A stretch of DNA of 64,000 bases from Tenodera sinensis (taxonomy: Eukaryota; Arthropoda; Insecta; Mantodea; Mantidae), in NCBI GenBank assembly GCA_030765045.1, contig CM060972.1:55938971-56002970 (forward strand), given 5' to 3'. A program made the position numbers and the translations under genes. Positions 22,498 through 33,449 of the stretch are shown here, in pieces. Each line of letters begins with the position of its first letter. Position 1 is the stretch's first letter. The notes below the pieces were generated by a model that made no database searches, was not told the origin of the DNA, and worked only from the letters and a program-made list of their open reading frames with translations.

Positions 22498-22680
22498 TAT
22501 TTTTACTTTCTCTACCACGTATAGAAAGTAGAGGAATTATTATCTTCGAAGCGAAACTTTGATGTCGAGATTTCACCGGAGTTTTGAGGCCCAAAAACCA
22601 GTTTTACAAAAAGGTCCGCGTGTCGGTAAACGAAAAAAATCAAATTTGGTTAAAATGCCATATATTTAAGATAATTTTCG
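22498..22680 (-). repeat. R family terminal fragment, left arm of fold-back
   Basis: The piece begins with ACTTTCTCTACCACGTATAG and runs through GATGTCGAGATTTCACCGG and AAAAAGGTCCGCGTG, then into a short central piece. Confidence 0.8.
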
Positions 22681-22835
22681 CTTTTGAGTTACACACACAC
22701 ACGGATCTTTTTCTAAAAATGCTGTTTTTGGATTCAGGGGGCCTTAAAACATATATCCGGTGAAATCTTGAAACAGCACTTTTGGGTGGAATACAAAACT
22801 TCCTCTATTATACTACACGTAGTAGAGAATACTGC
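22681..22835 (+). repeat. R family terminal fragment, right arm of fold-back
   Basis: TTTTGAGTTACACACACACA leads through TTTTTCTAAAAATGCTG, GGATTCAGGGGGCC and TTTTGGGTGGAATACA to the terminal palindrome ending ACGTAGTAGAGAA. It is the inverse of the left arm. Confidence 0.8.
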
Positions 22836-23705
22836 TTCAAAAATTTAGATGTATATTTTGTTTCATCTGCTTTACCAAAAAAAAAAAAATTTAGAATTAG
22901 TAACACTATTGGCACCTTAATTCTCCTAGTTCAGTGATATGACGCAGAACGTTTTTTACATTGGTGTTAAAGATACAGATTATTGATTAAAAGTAATTTA
23001 CCAAGCCGCTTCCCTTGAGAGCCGTTAACAGCCGCGACGTTTGGCTGTCAATGACTGGCCAATTTATTGCGAAATGCCTTAACCATCACGGCTATTCTAG
23101 TCGCCTCGGAAGAGGTGTCCCCGAAAAAGAATTGAAAAACATCTCGCCAATTAAAGGGTTAAAGGAGATTAAAACTCCATAAATATGTTAGTGTCTCAGG
23201 CACTACTTTGCACCATACCCTGCAACTTACCTGTAAACTATTTCTTAATTGTTTTACGATTTTTAGGGATGAGTACCCTTAGGTGCTGTGAGATTGCAGA
23301 GCTCCATTGTTAATAACAAACACCACCATCTGGCACGCTTTGACACCAAATGAAAGGAAAGTTGTACTACGTCAACAAGTTTAATTAAAACAGTAATTTG
23401 AATGCTTATTGTTTTCAGAATATTACCTGTCTCTGTAATTCCACACAATGGAACTAGCTTTAGCGTCCGCTTGTTCTAATCCCGCCAGAATATTATGTGC
23501 TTGGTTCATATCTGTTGGCGAGTCGCCAGCTGTTTCTATTGTGTTCTGTTTTAGAGTACCACTGTTCAAGTGATACCAGTAGCTATTTCAATGTAACTAA
23601 ACGAGGAAGATTCAAAATGCAACACTGCTCTGCATCAAAACTAATTATTTAAAGGAATACATGTCTCAGAACATACACTTTGCGCTGACTTGAACGATGT
23701 AACCC
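22836..23705. other. No recognised gene
   Basis: Nothing recognised; no plausible exon pair seen. Confidence 0.4.
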
Positions 23706-24805
23706 ATTTTTACTTTCTCTACTGGTAAGTAGAGGAAGTATTCTATTCCACTCAAAAATTCGATGTCAAGATTTCACCGGAAATACATGTTTTGAGGCCC
23801 CCTGAATCCAAAAAAAGCATTTTTAGAAAAAGGTCCGTGTGTGTGTCTGTGTATCTGTCAGTCTGTCAGTCTGTGGACAGCATAGCTCAAAAACGAAAAG
23901 TCGGTTAAAAACCAAAGTTGGTATTTAAGTTTAATGTTGTTCAAGGATGCGACACGAAGATTTTGAAGAAAATTCATTCACCCTAAACTACCCTTTACAT
24001 GGAAAATGTTTCGAAAGTTTTTACTTTCTCCAAAATATCTCAAACGACTTTGATTAAAATGCCATCTAAGATATTTTTATGGAAAATGAAATGTATATTT
24101 TGAATTTTCTGGCTATAGCCCATACTCGGGATGACTTGCATTGTTAACCCGTAAAAGATACACCAACTCTCACTATAGAAAAACTGTAGATCTTGCTAAA
24201 ACACAATTTATATCCAAATAAATTTGTGTGTAGAGTGAACCGTTTCGAAGATATTCTTGAAAATGGCTCTAACGATTTTGATTAAAATGTCATATGTTTG
24301 AGATATTTTTATGACAAATGAAATGTATATCTTGAATTTTCTGGCTATAGCCCCTGTAGTCGTATTTACTCTGGACGACTTTTGCATAACTGGTAAACCG
24401 TTAGAGATAGACCAAATCATACTATACACAAACTTTAGATCTGGCTAAAATACACAATTTATGTCTAAATACATTTTCTTAGGGTGAACCATTTCGGATA
24501 TATTCCTTGTTATGTGTGTGAGTTTCGAAAAGTCGAAACTTTCGTGAAATGGAACATCGTTGTTCATTTTTTTATATGTTAAGTGTGCAAAGAGAATGGA
24601 ATCTCAAAGCTTTAAAACATTTGACTATCGCACAAAGGCTACTGTATTCTAATATTCCCCTTGCACCTACAAGGAAATAAGCAATAAGATAATTTGTACA
24701 AATGTTTATCTTAACTAACACGAAGAAGATATAAATATAAGAGTTTGTAAGAATAGTTAGTACAAGAGTAGAGAAAGTCATGTGAGTGAAACACATCAGA
24801 TTTCT
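23706..24805 (-). repeat. R family copy, mosaic with duplicated module
   Basis: Both ends are present: ACTTTCTCTACTGGTAAGTA at the left and GAGTAGAGAAAGTCATGTGA at the right. The central module occurs twice, at about 23960-24258 and again from 24259 to 24500, lengthening the copy to about 1.1 kb. The flanking parts resemble the copy at 34706-35571, while the first module matches the inverted copy at 19726-20023. Confidence 0.85.
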
Positions 24806-25486
24806 TTTAATAAAACTAATCTTAAATTGCGATTCATTGTGTTATTGCTATTTACTTTTGCTCTGCTCTCTTGAAGAGAGCTATAAAATACTGTAATATT
24901 CCTAAAACTCTTTCAAAAGAACTGACAGAAAAAGTCAATGATATGAAAGTAATTTTACTTAGCTGCAGCATCTATTTAAACTAATTTCGCTTGATATTTT
25001 CATGGACACTAGTTGTTTTTCCTGATGGTGATATCCTTTAAGTGCTCTGTAAGCAGGCGTTTGGATAATCCACAGAATAACTTCAAGAAATACAGAGAGC
25101 TCAGTCAGTGCCAAGTCGATGCCACTTTGAACACGATCCAAATAAAAAACGGTTAAAAGGATTTTCATTCGAAGAAAGGAGACAAAGAAAGTTCCTATGG
25201 GAATAAAGCAGAAGAAAAGAGAAGTCTTTATGTAGCACAAAGAACATACCTCCTTCCTCCTAACTTCCTCCCCCCGTCGCCGGTTTTCTTGTATTAAAAA
25301 TAACAGCAAGAATAACTTGTGTCATTCTAGCTTGAATTATATATTTCGGGATGCAGCGATTAAATGTATAATACTTCAGACAGTGATCTAGTGATCCTTT
25401 AAGCACCAGTTTCCAGTTTCTTTGTGGGCTTTGTTTATGTGAACTTAAGGACTTCAAGGGCACACCCTATTGAGTGTTGGAACTTC
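24806..25486. other. No recognised gene
   Basis: A 116-codon minus-strand frame (25309-24959) has a hydrophobic start and no recognised motif. No clear splice signals were found around it. Confidence 0.35.
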
Positions 25487-25648
25487 TTTATTACTTTCTC
25501 TGCTACGTATAGTAAGCAGGGAAAGTGTTGAATTCCACCCAAATTTCGATGTTGACATTTCACCCGAAATATATGCTTTGAGACCCCTGAATAGTAAATA
25601 AATAAATAAAAAAAATAAAAAAAAAAACCTGCTTAGACAATGGTCCAT

Positions 25649-25686
<38 letters not shown>

Positions 25687-26600
25687 TTGTGTGTGTATAT
25701 GTCTGTATATATGTGTAGGTGAACAGTACAATTCAAAAAATCCCTGCACTCTAAATTACCTTTCATATGGAATTTTTTTCGAAAATTTTTATTTTCTTTA
25801 AAATGGCCCAAACAACTTTGATTAAAATACCATATGTTTAAGATATTTTGATAGCACACCGAATATATTTTGAATTATCTGGCTTCAGCAAACGTAGTCC
25901 TGTTTACTCTTGATGACTTTTGCATAACTCGTAAACCGTAACAGATAGACCAAGTCTTACTATACAAAAAATGTAAATCTTGTTAAAACACACAAGTTTT
26001 GTCTAAATTACTTTTTTGTAGAAAGAACAATTTTATTTGGGTTAGTTTGGCAATTTTTAAACTTTTGTTAAATGGAAGGTCGTTATTCACTACAATACTT
26101 TCCCTACTTACTTTTGTCTAAGTAAAATCATACTTATATCTTCAATTTTTTTAGTGTTCTCAGAAGTTCTCTGCAGTCTGGGTGACTTTTGCATATCTGG
26201 TAAGCCGTAAGAAATAGACAAAACCTTACTATACAAAGGTGTAGGTATTCTTAAAACATTTTTTTTTCATATTTCTGTGACTGATCCATTTTAGCGATAT
26301 TCCTTGTCATTTGCGTAATTTTGCCATAGCTGTGGTTTTCTCCAACAATTTATTTTTTATCTTTTGGCCATGCAAAGAGAAGTAATTTCAAAGCCACCAC
26401 ATAGCCGCCAGCTTTAAAAGATATGACTATGACTTAAAACCTACTGTATTCCCATATTTCCCTTGTACCTCCAAGAATAGCAATAAGATACTTTTCGCAA
26501 TTGTTTGTCCTAAGTAAGATGAAGATACAGGAATAAGTGTTTGCATGAACAGTTTGTACAAGAGTAGAGAAGGTCATGAAATAGCGACAAATCAGTTTTT
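25487..26600 (-). repeat. R family copy with internal module duplication
   Basis: The copy begins ACTTTCTCTGCTACGTATAG, has an internal (GT)n at 25652-25684, and ends GAGTAGAGAAGGTCATG. The module around GACTTTTGCATA and CCGTAA is present twice (about 25910-25990 and 26190-26250), so the unit is again about 1.1 kb. Confidence 0.8.
25652..25684. repeat. (GT)n microsatellite inside R
   Basis: This is the internal microsatellite of the R copy. Confidence 0.9.
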
Positions 26601-27156
26601 TTTAATTTTCATTCCATTTTGTTTGATTCAGGGATCTCAAACTTGTATTTCCAAGTATCTTGGAAATCTTGCTACCAGATGTTTGAATGGAAGGCTGTAC
26701 CTCCTTTGTTACTATAGAAGTTAAATTTTGTTTTTTCTTTAATATTATAGTATTTCTGCTCAAAGCTTTATAAACTTGGTATCAGAATTGAATAGTTTGG
26801 AGTAAGTGCACCGTACACTGGAATCACCATAAAGTCGTTGGAAACAGTCAACCCAGTTCATGAGGGAGAGACACGGCGTTAGGCAATTGTTAAATTTTGT
26901 GGAAAATCTGTTTCCTGTGGAAAGAAAGGAAATTTATAGCCAGAGTGGTGCTTGGGCACATTTAGAGGGCAAACTTTCCGCTCTACAGGTGCAACTGTGA
27001 TAACGGAGTTATAGCATTATTTAAAATAATTATAAAGAGGAAAATTTCTGAGTGAATGTGAATTCGCACACAGCCTAAGGTAATCTCGGAAACCGTCAAA
27101 TAAATTTGGATAACAGTTTCACCACAGAAAGAGCAGGCATGGAATCGTGCCAATAT
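26601..27156. other. No recognised gene
   Basis: Nothing recognised. Confidence 0.4.
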
Positions 27157-27185
27157 ACGAGGGGCGTTCAGAAACTATTCACAAT
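27157..27185 (+). mobile_element. Mariner-like terminal repeat, isolated
   Basis: TATACGAGGGGCGTTCAGAA is typical of an insect mariner terminus. No transposase and no matching right terminus were found in the following kilobase. Confidence 0.4.
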
Positions 27186-27449
27186 AATATTTATTCACTT
27201 ATTAGAAAGATAATATTTTGGGAGTAAAATCAATGATTTTGAAACATTTACCTGGCAGATGTATTGTAATGGATGTTATTAAGGAATCTAAGCAGCTAAA
27301 TTGATAAATGCCGGGTTTTTATAATTTGGAATTATATCCTACCAAACTTGGCTATAAATTATAATCCCTGAGGGAAAAGAAGTATTGCACTCAGAATGAG
27401 ATGGACGGTTATGTTGGAACACAGTATTCAGCGTAATCCGTGAAGTACA

Positions 27450-27474
27450 AGAAGAAGAAGAAGAAGAAGAAGAA
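27450..27474. repeat. (GAA)n microsatellite
   Basis: Eight GAA units. Confidence 0.85.
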
Positions 27475-27544
27475 CCTGTTTAGAAAAAATCAGCAAATCT
27501 TCTATATTATATTTATTTTTTGAGGAACCAAAGTTATGCCATGT

Positions 27545-27705
27545 TCTATTTATTCATTCATTTATTTGTTTATTGGTTTATTTATCTGTTTATTTATCTA
27601 TGTATGTATCTACTTATATATTTGTTTATTTATTTGTTCATTTATTTGTTTGTTTTTTTGTTTATTTCTTTTTTATATGTTTGTTTGTTTTTTTATTTAT
27701 TTTTG
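27545..27705. repeat. Degenerate TTTA/TTTG tetranucleotide tract
   Basis: About 160 bases of imperfect TTTA, TTTG and TTCA units. They produce long but artefactual Tyr/Leu/Phe-rich frames. Confidence 0.85.
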
Positions 27706-27709
27706 GAGT

Positions 27710-27960
27710 GGAAAAAGCCATTCATGGAGCCCCACCATCCTGGGATGGCACGGTGGGGACTGTAGAATTCGCCCAAAAGCACTACCCACAAAATACCTCC
27801 ACCAGAGAGAATTCAGCGACGCGCATCATCAGAACCAGAAGGCCGTCGCTGCTAGTGCGCCTGGAAGTCTGGGATGGGGCGGCTTATTGTGGTGCCTTGA
27901 GTCGCGGGCTCCCTTGATTCCCGACAACAGCGACACCACGACGAACATCATGTAAAGAAT
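27710..27960. other. GC-richer stretch of unknown nature
   Basis: Base composition changes sharply at 27710 from T-rich to near 55% GC. It is open in two frames on the plus strand but shows no motif. It could be part of an unrecognised retroelement. Confidence 0.3.
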
Positions 27961-28198
27961 GTGGAATTTCAAGGGCAGGATATATTGAGATGTATTTAAA
28001 CACATAACTGTTGCTTCGGTTTTCATACAAGGAAGCAAATGTTGCATACCTTTGTCTAGATTAATATGAAGTAGATGACAATTAGCTTTTGTAAAAATAC
28101 TTCGTAGAGATTTCCTATAAAAATAAACGACAGTGGGCAAGGATGATCACGCGAATTAAACATTTTCTTCTCAATTTTAAATTAACTTCCATAAAACT

Positions 28199-28420
28199 CC
28201 ATGCCCGCGTGGTCTTGGCGTGTCTGCCTCACGTCCAAGAGGTCCCTTAGGGTGAGTTATCCGGATAAGGCTTTTCCCGAGGTTTTCTCTTATCCTGAGA
28301 AGACTATCGGGTAACTTAAAGCTCTGTGGACCTCGGGCTCAGTTCAGTATAATTTCACCCATTTGATTCATTCACCGTCCGATATAACACCACGTTGGGG
28401 GACATTAATAAAAAAAAATA
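28199..28420 (+). repeat. tRNA-derived SINE (type C)
   Basis: A box-A-like CGCGTGGTCTTGGCGTG opens the element. The body includes TTTTCCCGAGGTTTTCTC, GACTATCGGGTAACTT and CACCACGTTGGGGG, and an A-rich tail follows at 28410-28420. Box B is degraded. Confidence 0.55.
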
Positions 28421-28873
28421 AAACTTCATATATTGGGATAATTTGCGACAGTTTTTAAATGCGGGAATTTTTTAGAATTCTCTTCCCCTGAAGAGCTTTT
28501 GTCTGCGTCAGAGATAATTAACTCTTCAAGAGACGTCACTAGCAGTAAATAAAACTTTATCCCTAATTATATTGCAACTTTCTGTGTATAATACACTCCT
28601 ATTGTTTCAACTTTCTGCAGCTTTCATTGTTTAACCTGTTACCTTAACAATGGCATGTATTCTATTTTTGACATATTGAAATGACAATATTGTATACCAT
28701 CTCTAAGTCTAGGGCCTATGGGCGCATTAAGATGTTTGTTTATAAGCATTTTTGTGACTTTGTGCTTTAGTTCAAACTGAAGAACCGTTTATACTGGCTA
28801 AGCAACATAGAGCAAAACACGTGTCACCGAAATTTTACAGGAACTATATACTTTCAGAATAAATTTTAAGAAA
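28421..28873. other. No recognised gene
   Basis: Nothing recognised. Confidence 0.4.
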
Positions 28874-29733
28874 ATCTGGTGTGTTGCACTCACATGACCT
28901 TCTCTACCCTTCTACTAATCATTCTTACAAACTCTTATTACTATTCTTCTTCATATTAGTTGAGATAAACATTTGCAGAAATTATTGCTTATTTCCTTGT
29001 AGGTACAAGGGAAACATGAGAATACAATAAATAGACTTTGAGTGATCGTCAAATTTTTTAAAGCCTTGAGATTCGGTTCTTCTTGCACGATTAATAAATA
29101 GAAAAATGAACAACGATGTGCATTTGACAAAAGTTTGTTTTCCGAAAATGAGGCAAATAACAAGGAATATCTCCGAAACGATTCACTGTACAAAAAAATT
29201 TATTTAGGTATAAATTGTGTTTTAACAAGATTTACATTTTTTGTACAGTAAGATTTTTTCTATCTCTTACGGTTTACTGGTTATGCAAAAGTCATCCAGA
29301 GTAAATAGGACTTCATGGGCTATAACCAAAAAATTCAAGATATGCTTTTCATTTGTCATAAAAATATCTGAAATATATTGCATTTTAATCAAAATCGTTA
29401 GAGCCATTTTCAAGAAAATAAAACATTTCTAAAAATGTTCCATATAAAGGGTAGTTTAGCGTGGGACTATTTTCTTCAAAATCTTTGTGTCGCATCCTTG
29501 AAAGACATTAAACTTAAATACCAACTTTGGTTTTTAAACGATTTTTCGTTTTTGAGTTATGCTGTTCACAGACTGACAGATAGACAAACATACACGCGCG
29601 GGCACGACCCTTTTTCTAAAAATGCCTTTTTTTTTATTGAGGGGGTCTCAAAACATATATTTCCGGTGAAATCTCAATACCGAATTTTTGGGTGGAATAC
29701 AATACTTCCTCTACTATACGTAGAGAAAGTAAA
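28874..29733 (+). repeat. R family, full-length reference copy
   Basis: The copy starts with GGTGTGTTGCACTCACATGA, then CTTCTCTAC. In order it has TTCCTTGTAGGTACAAG, GGAATATCTCCGAAACG, TTACGGTTTACTGGTTATGC, TTTAATCAAAATCGTTAGAG, CATATAAAGGGTAGTTTAG, TTAAACTTAAATACCAACTT, a short CA-rich spacer, CTTTTTCTAAAAATGCC and TTTTTGGGTGGAATACAA. It ends with CTTCCTCTACTATACGTAGA then GAAAGTAAAA. The length is about 860 bp and there is no coding frame worth reporting. Confidence 0.9.
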
Positions 29734-29737
29734 AAAT

Positions 29738-29822
29738 AGAAATCGGTTAGATACCCAATTGATATTAAAGTTCAGCATATTCCAAGGTTATGACGCGAAG
29801 ATTTTCTAGAAAATTCCCGCAC
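29738..29822 (-). repeat. R family internal fragment, inverted
   Basis: AATCGGTTAGATACCCAATT through ATGACGCGAAGATTTTC is the inverse of an internal R block and directly abuts the end of the preceding copy. Confidence 0.65.
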
Positions 29823-30291
29823 CAGCTGGTGATTGTACTAGCCTCACACCAGTCAAACTATGTGCGCGCTCAGTGGATGTGACGCAGAAAAATGCTTCTC
29901 GCTTGTTAATGTTAATGAGGTTTAAAGCTAAGTTTTTCAGTATTTTGTTTGACAGGGAAGGTTGATTTCATACTTTTAACTTGGATTAGATGTATGGATT
30001 AGAATACAACAAACAGCATTTTGAACGGTAATGTTTGTGAACGTGTAAGAGAAAAATACGCCAGGGAACCGTAGACAGGGTATGCACATCGCTCAATTGC
30101 ATCCACGGGGTTCACTGATTCCGTTATATACATTTAAAGGAATGATATTTGTTTTATAGTTCAACATGGCGTATGCAATTAGGCCAATGATTCTTGTATT
30201 CATGAGCTTGGGAATATTCCTCTGGTTTACGGCACCTCTGTCTGCAGTACATACGAGACCCGTTGAATTTACTAACTAGGTTATCCAAATT
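29823..30291. other. No recognised gene
   Basis: Nothing recognised. Confidence 0.4.
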
Positions 30292-30472
30292 ACCGAGCGA
30301 GGTGGCGGCATGGCATGGTGCGCTACTCGCATTCGGGAGGTCCCGGCGCGATCCCCGTCGAACCACTCTGACTTACGCTTTTCCGTGGTTTCCCCATTGT
30401 CACTGGGTGAATGCTGGGATGAATTCTCTTCTCCACGGATTGCTTTCCCTTCATTTCTCGTTTCCCTAGTCA
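30292..30472 (+). repeat. tRNA-derived SINE (type A)
   Basis: ACCGAGCGAGGTGGC (box A region), CTCGCATTCGGGAGG and CGCGATCCCCG form the tRNA-like head. The body has TTTTCCGTGGTTTCCCC and GGGTGAATGCTGGGATG. This arrangement is common in insect SINEs. Confidence 0.75.
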
Positions 30473-30640
30473 CGTTTCAAGTTTGGCTACTAGTTCTGTA
30501 CGTTCTAGATGAAGCGGAAAGATGGCACAGATGCTTGCGCTCTGGAAACCCTTCCCCGGCCCCTACTGGAAGTTGCCCTCTGGACCACTAGGGTCGCCTC
30601 AGTCGGTTGAGAAGTTTAATGGCATACTGGCAAGTTGGCC

Positions 30641-30735
30641 ATGGTAGCTTAGCGGCTAGAGCAGTCGCGCGTGAAGCGGTAGATCCGTGGTTCAAATCCC
30701 GGCTATAAAATTGCATTTTTCTGTTCGGATTCCAC
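30641..30735 (+). repeat. tRNA-like SINE head
   Basis: Box A (TAGCTTAGCGGCTAGA), a foldable anticodon arm (GTCGC/GCGGT) and box B (GGTTCAAATCCC) are present. The acceptor ends do not pair well, so a SINE or decayed tRNA copy is more likely than a functional tRNA gene. Confidence 0.55.
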
Positions 30736-31429
30736 CTCTTAAACGTAATCATTGTTATATTGGTAATGATCAAGGTATTACGAGTCGGCAAAGGAATAAA
30801 TTAGTTGCGAGCTTTTGTAACCACTACAACAAATTTAACAATTAATTATTTAAAATAGAACGACATTTCAAATTCTCAGCTAGACAATAAGTTTATGTCA
30901 GAGTATCTGTGCCAAGTTTGGTCGAAATCGTTGCAGCGGTTTAGAAACTTACAGGAACACACATACACAAACCATTATATACAATATTAAGACAAATAAG
31001 TTTTCATTTTTCAATCAAAAACCCTTCCGATAGTTTCAGTGTAGTGCATGTTCAAAGCTTCGATATGGAAGTCCGAAATGCGGCAGTGCGGATATTGCTA
31101 TATTGCCATTTATTTTCCTTAGTTTTCGAAGAACAAAGTCAGCCTTCTATTCTGTGTGCAAACTTCACGCACAAAGCGGCCTGTGTTTGCGAATGGAGCA
31201 AATGAAGTTGCGGCAAATTCTTTATTCCGAGAAAGCCAGGATCAAAAGGGCTACGGAGCGAAATGGAATCGCAAATGCGCGGATAACTAGTTCTCAAAGT
31301 TTTATTTCCTCTTTGTGAACAGATTTTCCGTGAAACTGCATAACGCTAGAACAGTGGTGGCTAGTGAATGGTTTCCAGGTATCGTGCCAGCCTGTTGACT
31401 TTTAGTCTTTCCGCTGCATGCTTACAGGT
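30736..31429. other. No recognised gene; short conserved repeat motif
   Basis: At 30910-30950 the motif TTTGGTCGAAATCGTTGCAG followed by CGGTTTAGAAAC resembles the central module of R and similar stretches at 41740 and 42610. Otherwise nothing is recognised. Confidence 0.35.
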
Positions 31430-31505
31430 AAAACAGAAAGTACTGCGTTCCACCCAATAATTCGAAAGCGAAGTATCGCCAGAAACACAAAATTTGAGAC
31501 CTCCT
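31430..31505 (-). repeat. R family end fragment
   Basis: AAAGTACTGCGTTCCACCCA and AGACCTCCTGAATAAA identify the GTAGAGAAAGT end of R in inverted orientation. Confidence 0.7.
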
Positions 31506-31600
31506 GAATAAAAAAATCTGACGCGTTACACTCACACAATCTTCACGAAATATTATTCAAGACATTGCTATTACAAAACCTTATTCTTCTTTCCCCCAAA
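31506..31600 (+). repeat. R family stem-loop-end fragment
   Basis: AAATCTGACGCGTTACACTC followed by ACACAATCTTC is the opposite R end, in opposite orientation, directly joined to the previous fragment. It loses similarity after CCTTATTCTTC. Confidence 0.65.
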
Positions 31601-31949
31601 GAGGTGGGCTTGTTCCAAACCTACTTGTGTGAGATCCCTGTCCTGTTAAGCCAATCGTGTGCTGAGAAGCTCTCTCTCTCTCTCTTGGTGGTTAACCCGT
31701 AACTTGTCTACATTATTTAGGCTCTTCTGACCCCTCTGCGGGCGTGCCCGATCGTTTTCAGAACTAACTTCATTTATTTTCAAAGTTATCAGAGCCAAAG
31801 TGTGCAGTGTTTGGGTGTTATTGTCATATTGTATTTTACGCTGTTTTGCCATACAGAACCTAAATGACCTAACTATCGATATGTCAAGGACATAAGAAAC
31901 GAATAACTACTTACCATATGAGTACAGTGTAAGTATATGAACAACAAAC
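31601..31949. other. No recognised gene
   Basis: A CT dinucleotide patch lies at 31671-31686. Nothing else is recognised. Confidence 0.4.
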
Positions 31950-32466
31950 AACAAGGAATGACTTGATGGTGGTTTACTCCACAAAAAGGTCCATCTGTCA
32001 AAACTTGTGTGTTTATAACGACATCTGCATTTTTTGTGTAATAAGATTTTGTCTATATCTTACTGTTTCATCAGTTATCCAATAGTAATCCAGAATGAAC
32101 AGAACTTCCGAGGATATTTCCAGAAAATTCAAAATATATACTTCATTTGTAATTAAAATATCTTAAACACACAGTACTTTGAAGAAAATGGTTAGGGCCA
32201 TTATTAATAAAATCACATTTTTTACGAAAAGTGTAAAAGGTAAGCTGCTGGTGGGATTTTCTTGCCACATTTTTGGAAGATGTTGAACTTAAATACCAAC
32301 TTTGGTATTTAAATGACTTTTTGTTTTTGAGTTATTCTGTTCATAGACACACACACACACGCACACACACACACACGAAACATATATTTATGGTGAAATC
32401 TCGCATCAAATTTTTAGATCGAATAGGATACTTCTCCTTCTCGCTATAGGTAGTAGACAAAGTAAA
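31950..32466 (+). repeat. R family copy, 5'-truncated
   Basis: The copy enters at GGTTTACTCCACAAAAAG. It includes the poorly conserved CATTATTAATAAAATCAC module, AACTTAAATACCAACTTTGG, a short CA tract at 32346-32376, and ends GGTAGTAGACAAAGTAAAAA. Confidence 0.8.
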
Positions 32467-32583
32467 AATGAAATATAAGGATAAAAGATAATGTCTGATT
32501 TACGAACATAATATGATGGCATTCTTACTTATATCACGGATGCCGAAATATTTCATGAATGTATTTCCCAAAATGTCTAATAC

Positions 32584-33029
32584 TGTGATGCCAGCCGCGG
32601 CTGCACGCCTCAGACTCTAGGTCAAGCTACCACACAGCACTGCGTGGCGAGTAGATTTCGAGAAAAATCCGTGTTACGTCATTATCGCCTATATAAGAGG
32701 GTCCAGACGGCGAGAGGTGTCATTTTTTGTGATGGTGTCGCTGATTAATGAACAAGACATCTTTAGCAATTAGTTTTAAGTTTATGTGTGTGTACAGTCA
32801 TCTTAAAGTGAAGCATTGAGTGTTTAGTGACTGTGTCGTTATATATAGGGAGAGTAAAAAAGAGAGTGAAATGCGATTCAAAATTAAGACAAACAGAACA
32901 ATTGTTAGTTACAAGTCACGACGAATTAGGGATTGGTTATCGACGATAAAACAGTACTGTGTTTTTTGTGCTTCAGTTTTAGAAGAGGAATAAAACGACA
33001 GAAACTAATTGAACTTATCATTTTTGACA
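32584..33029 (+). mobile_element. Ty3-like LTR (family L), with primer site
   Basis: The 446-bp block starts TGTGATGCC and ends GACA. It holds TTTCGAGAAAAATCCGTG upstream of a TATA box (CCTATATAAGAGG at 32690-32702), and an AATAAA at 32989-32994. One base later a primer-binding site begins (33031). Homologous LTRs are at 36234 and, on the minus strand, 56573-56878. Only a short leader follows, with no gag or pol. Confidence 0.7.
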
Positions 33030-33030
33030 C

Positions 33031-33047
33031 TGGTGTCAGCAGTGGGA
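33031..33047 (+). other. Primer-binding site, tRNA-Leu type
   Basis: TGGTGTCAGCAGTGGGA is complementary, with one mismatch, to the conserved 3' end of a tRNA-Leu (TCCCACTTCTGACACCA). It lies one base beyond the LTR, the normal place for minus-strand strong-stop priming. Confidence 0.65.
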
Positions 33048-33449
33048 TTTTATAAAAGTGTCAATTTATCACAATATTGAGCTTGCAGAAAATAAATAGT
33101 CAATGTGACAAAATTTCACGGGTGCCATAACATTAGAATTACTTGCTTGTTGCATAAACTAATATTAGGATATACATAATTTGAGTCAAACTAATATTCC
33201 ATGCTCTATTTATTGCTAAGATTTACACAAAACTCGTTTCATTAGGACCTTCCTAATATCATCAGCTTATGCCATGTTGAGTTTTAATTTAGGGAACTCT
33301 GGTGACAATTGAAAGACCTCTCCCGTATTTTCTTTTTGTGAACGTCCTGCAACGTAGTGTCATGTCGGATGGTGAATGAATGAAATGGGTGAAAATATGT
33401 TGCGGCAAAGGTGGCAATAACAGAATCCAATATTATCATATCGCGTATT
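33048..33449. other. LTR-element leader remnant, then nothing recognised
   Basis: The first 50 bases share a TATCACAATATT segment with the leader beside the minus-strand LTR at 56573. Beyond that nothing is recognised. Confidence 0.4.

Noticed and set aside
27520..27765. Hydrophobic multi-frame ORFs rich in Tyr, Leu and Phe
   Set aside because: They come from a degenerate TTTA-type low-complexity tract.
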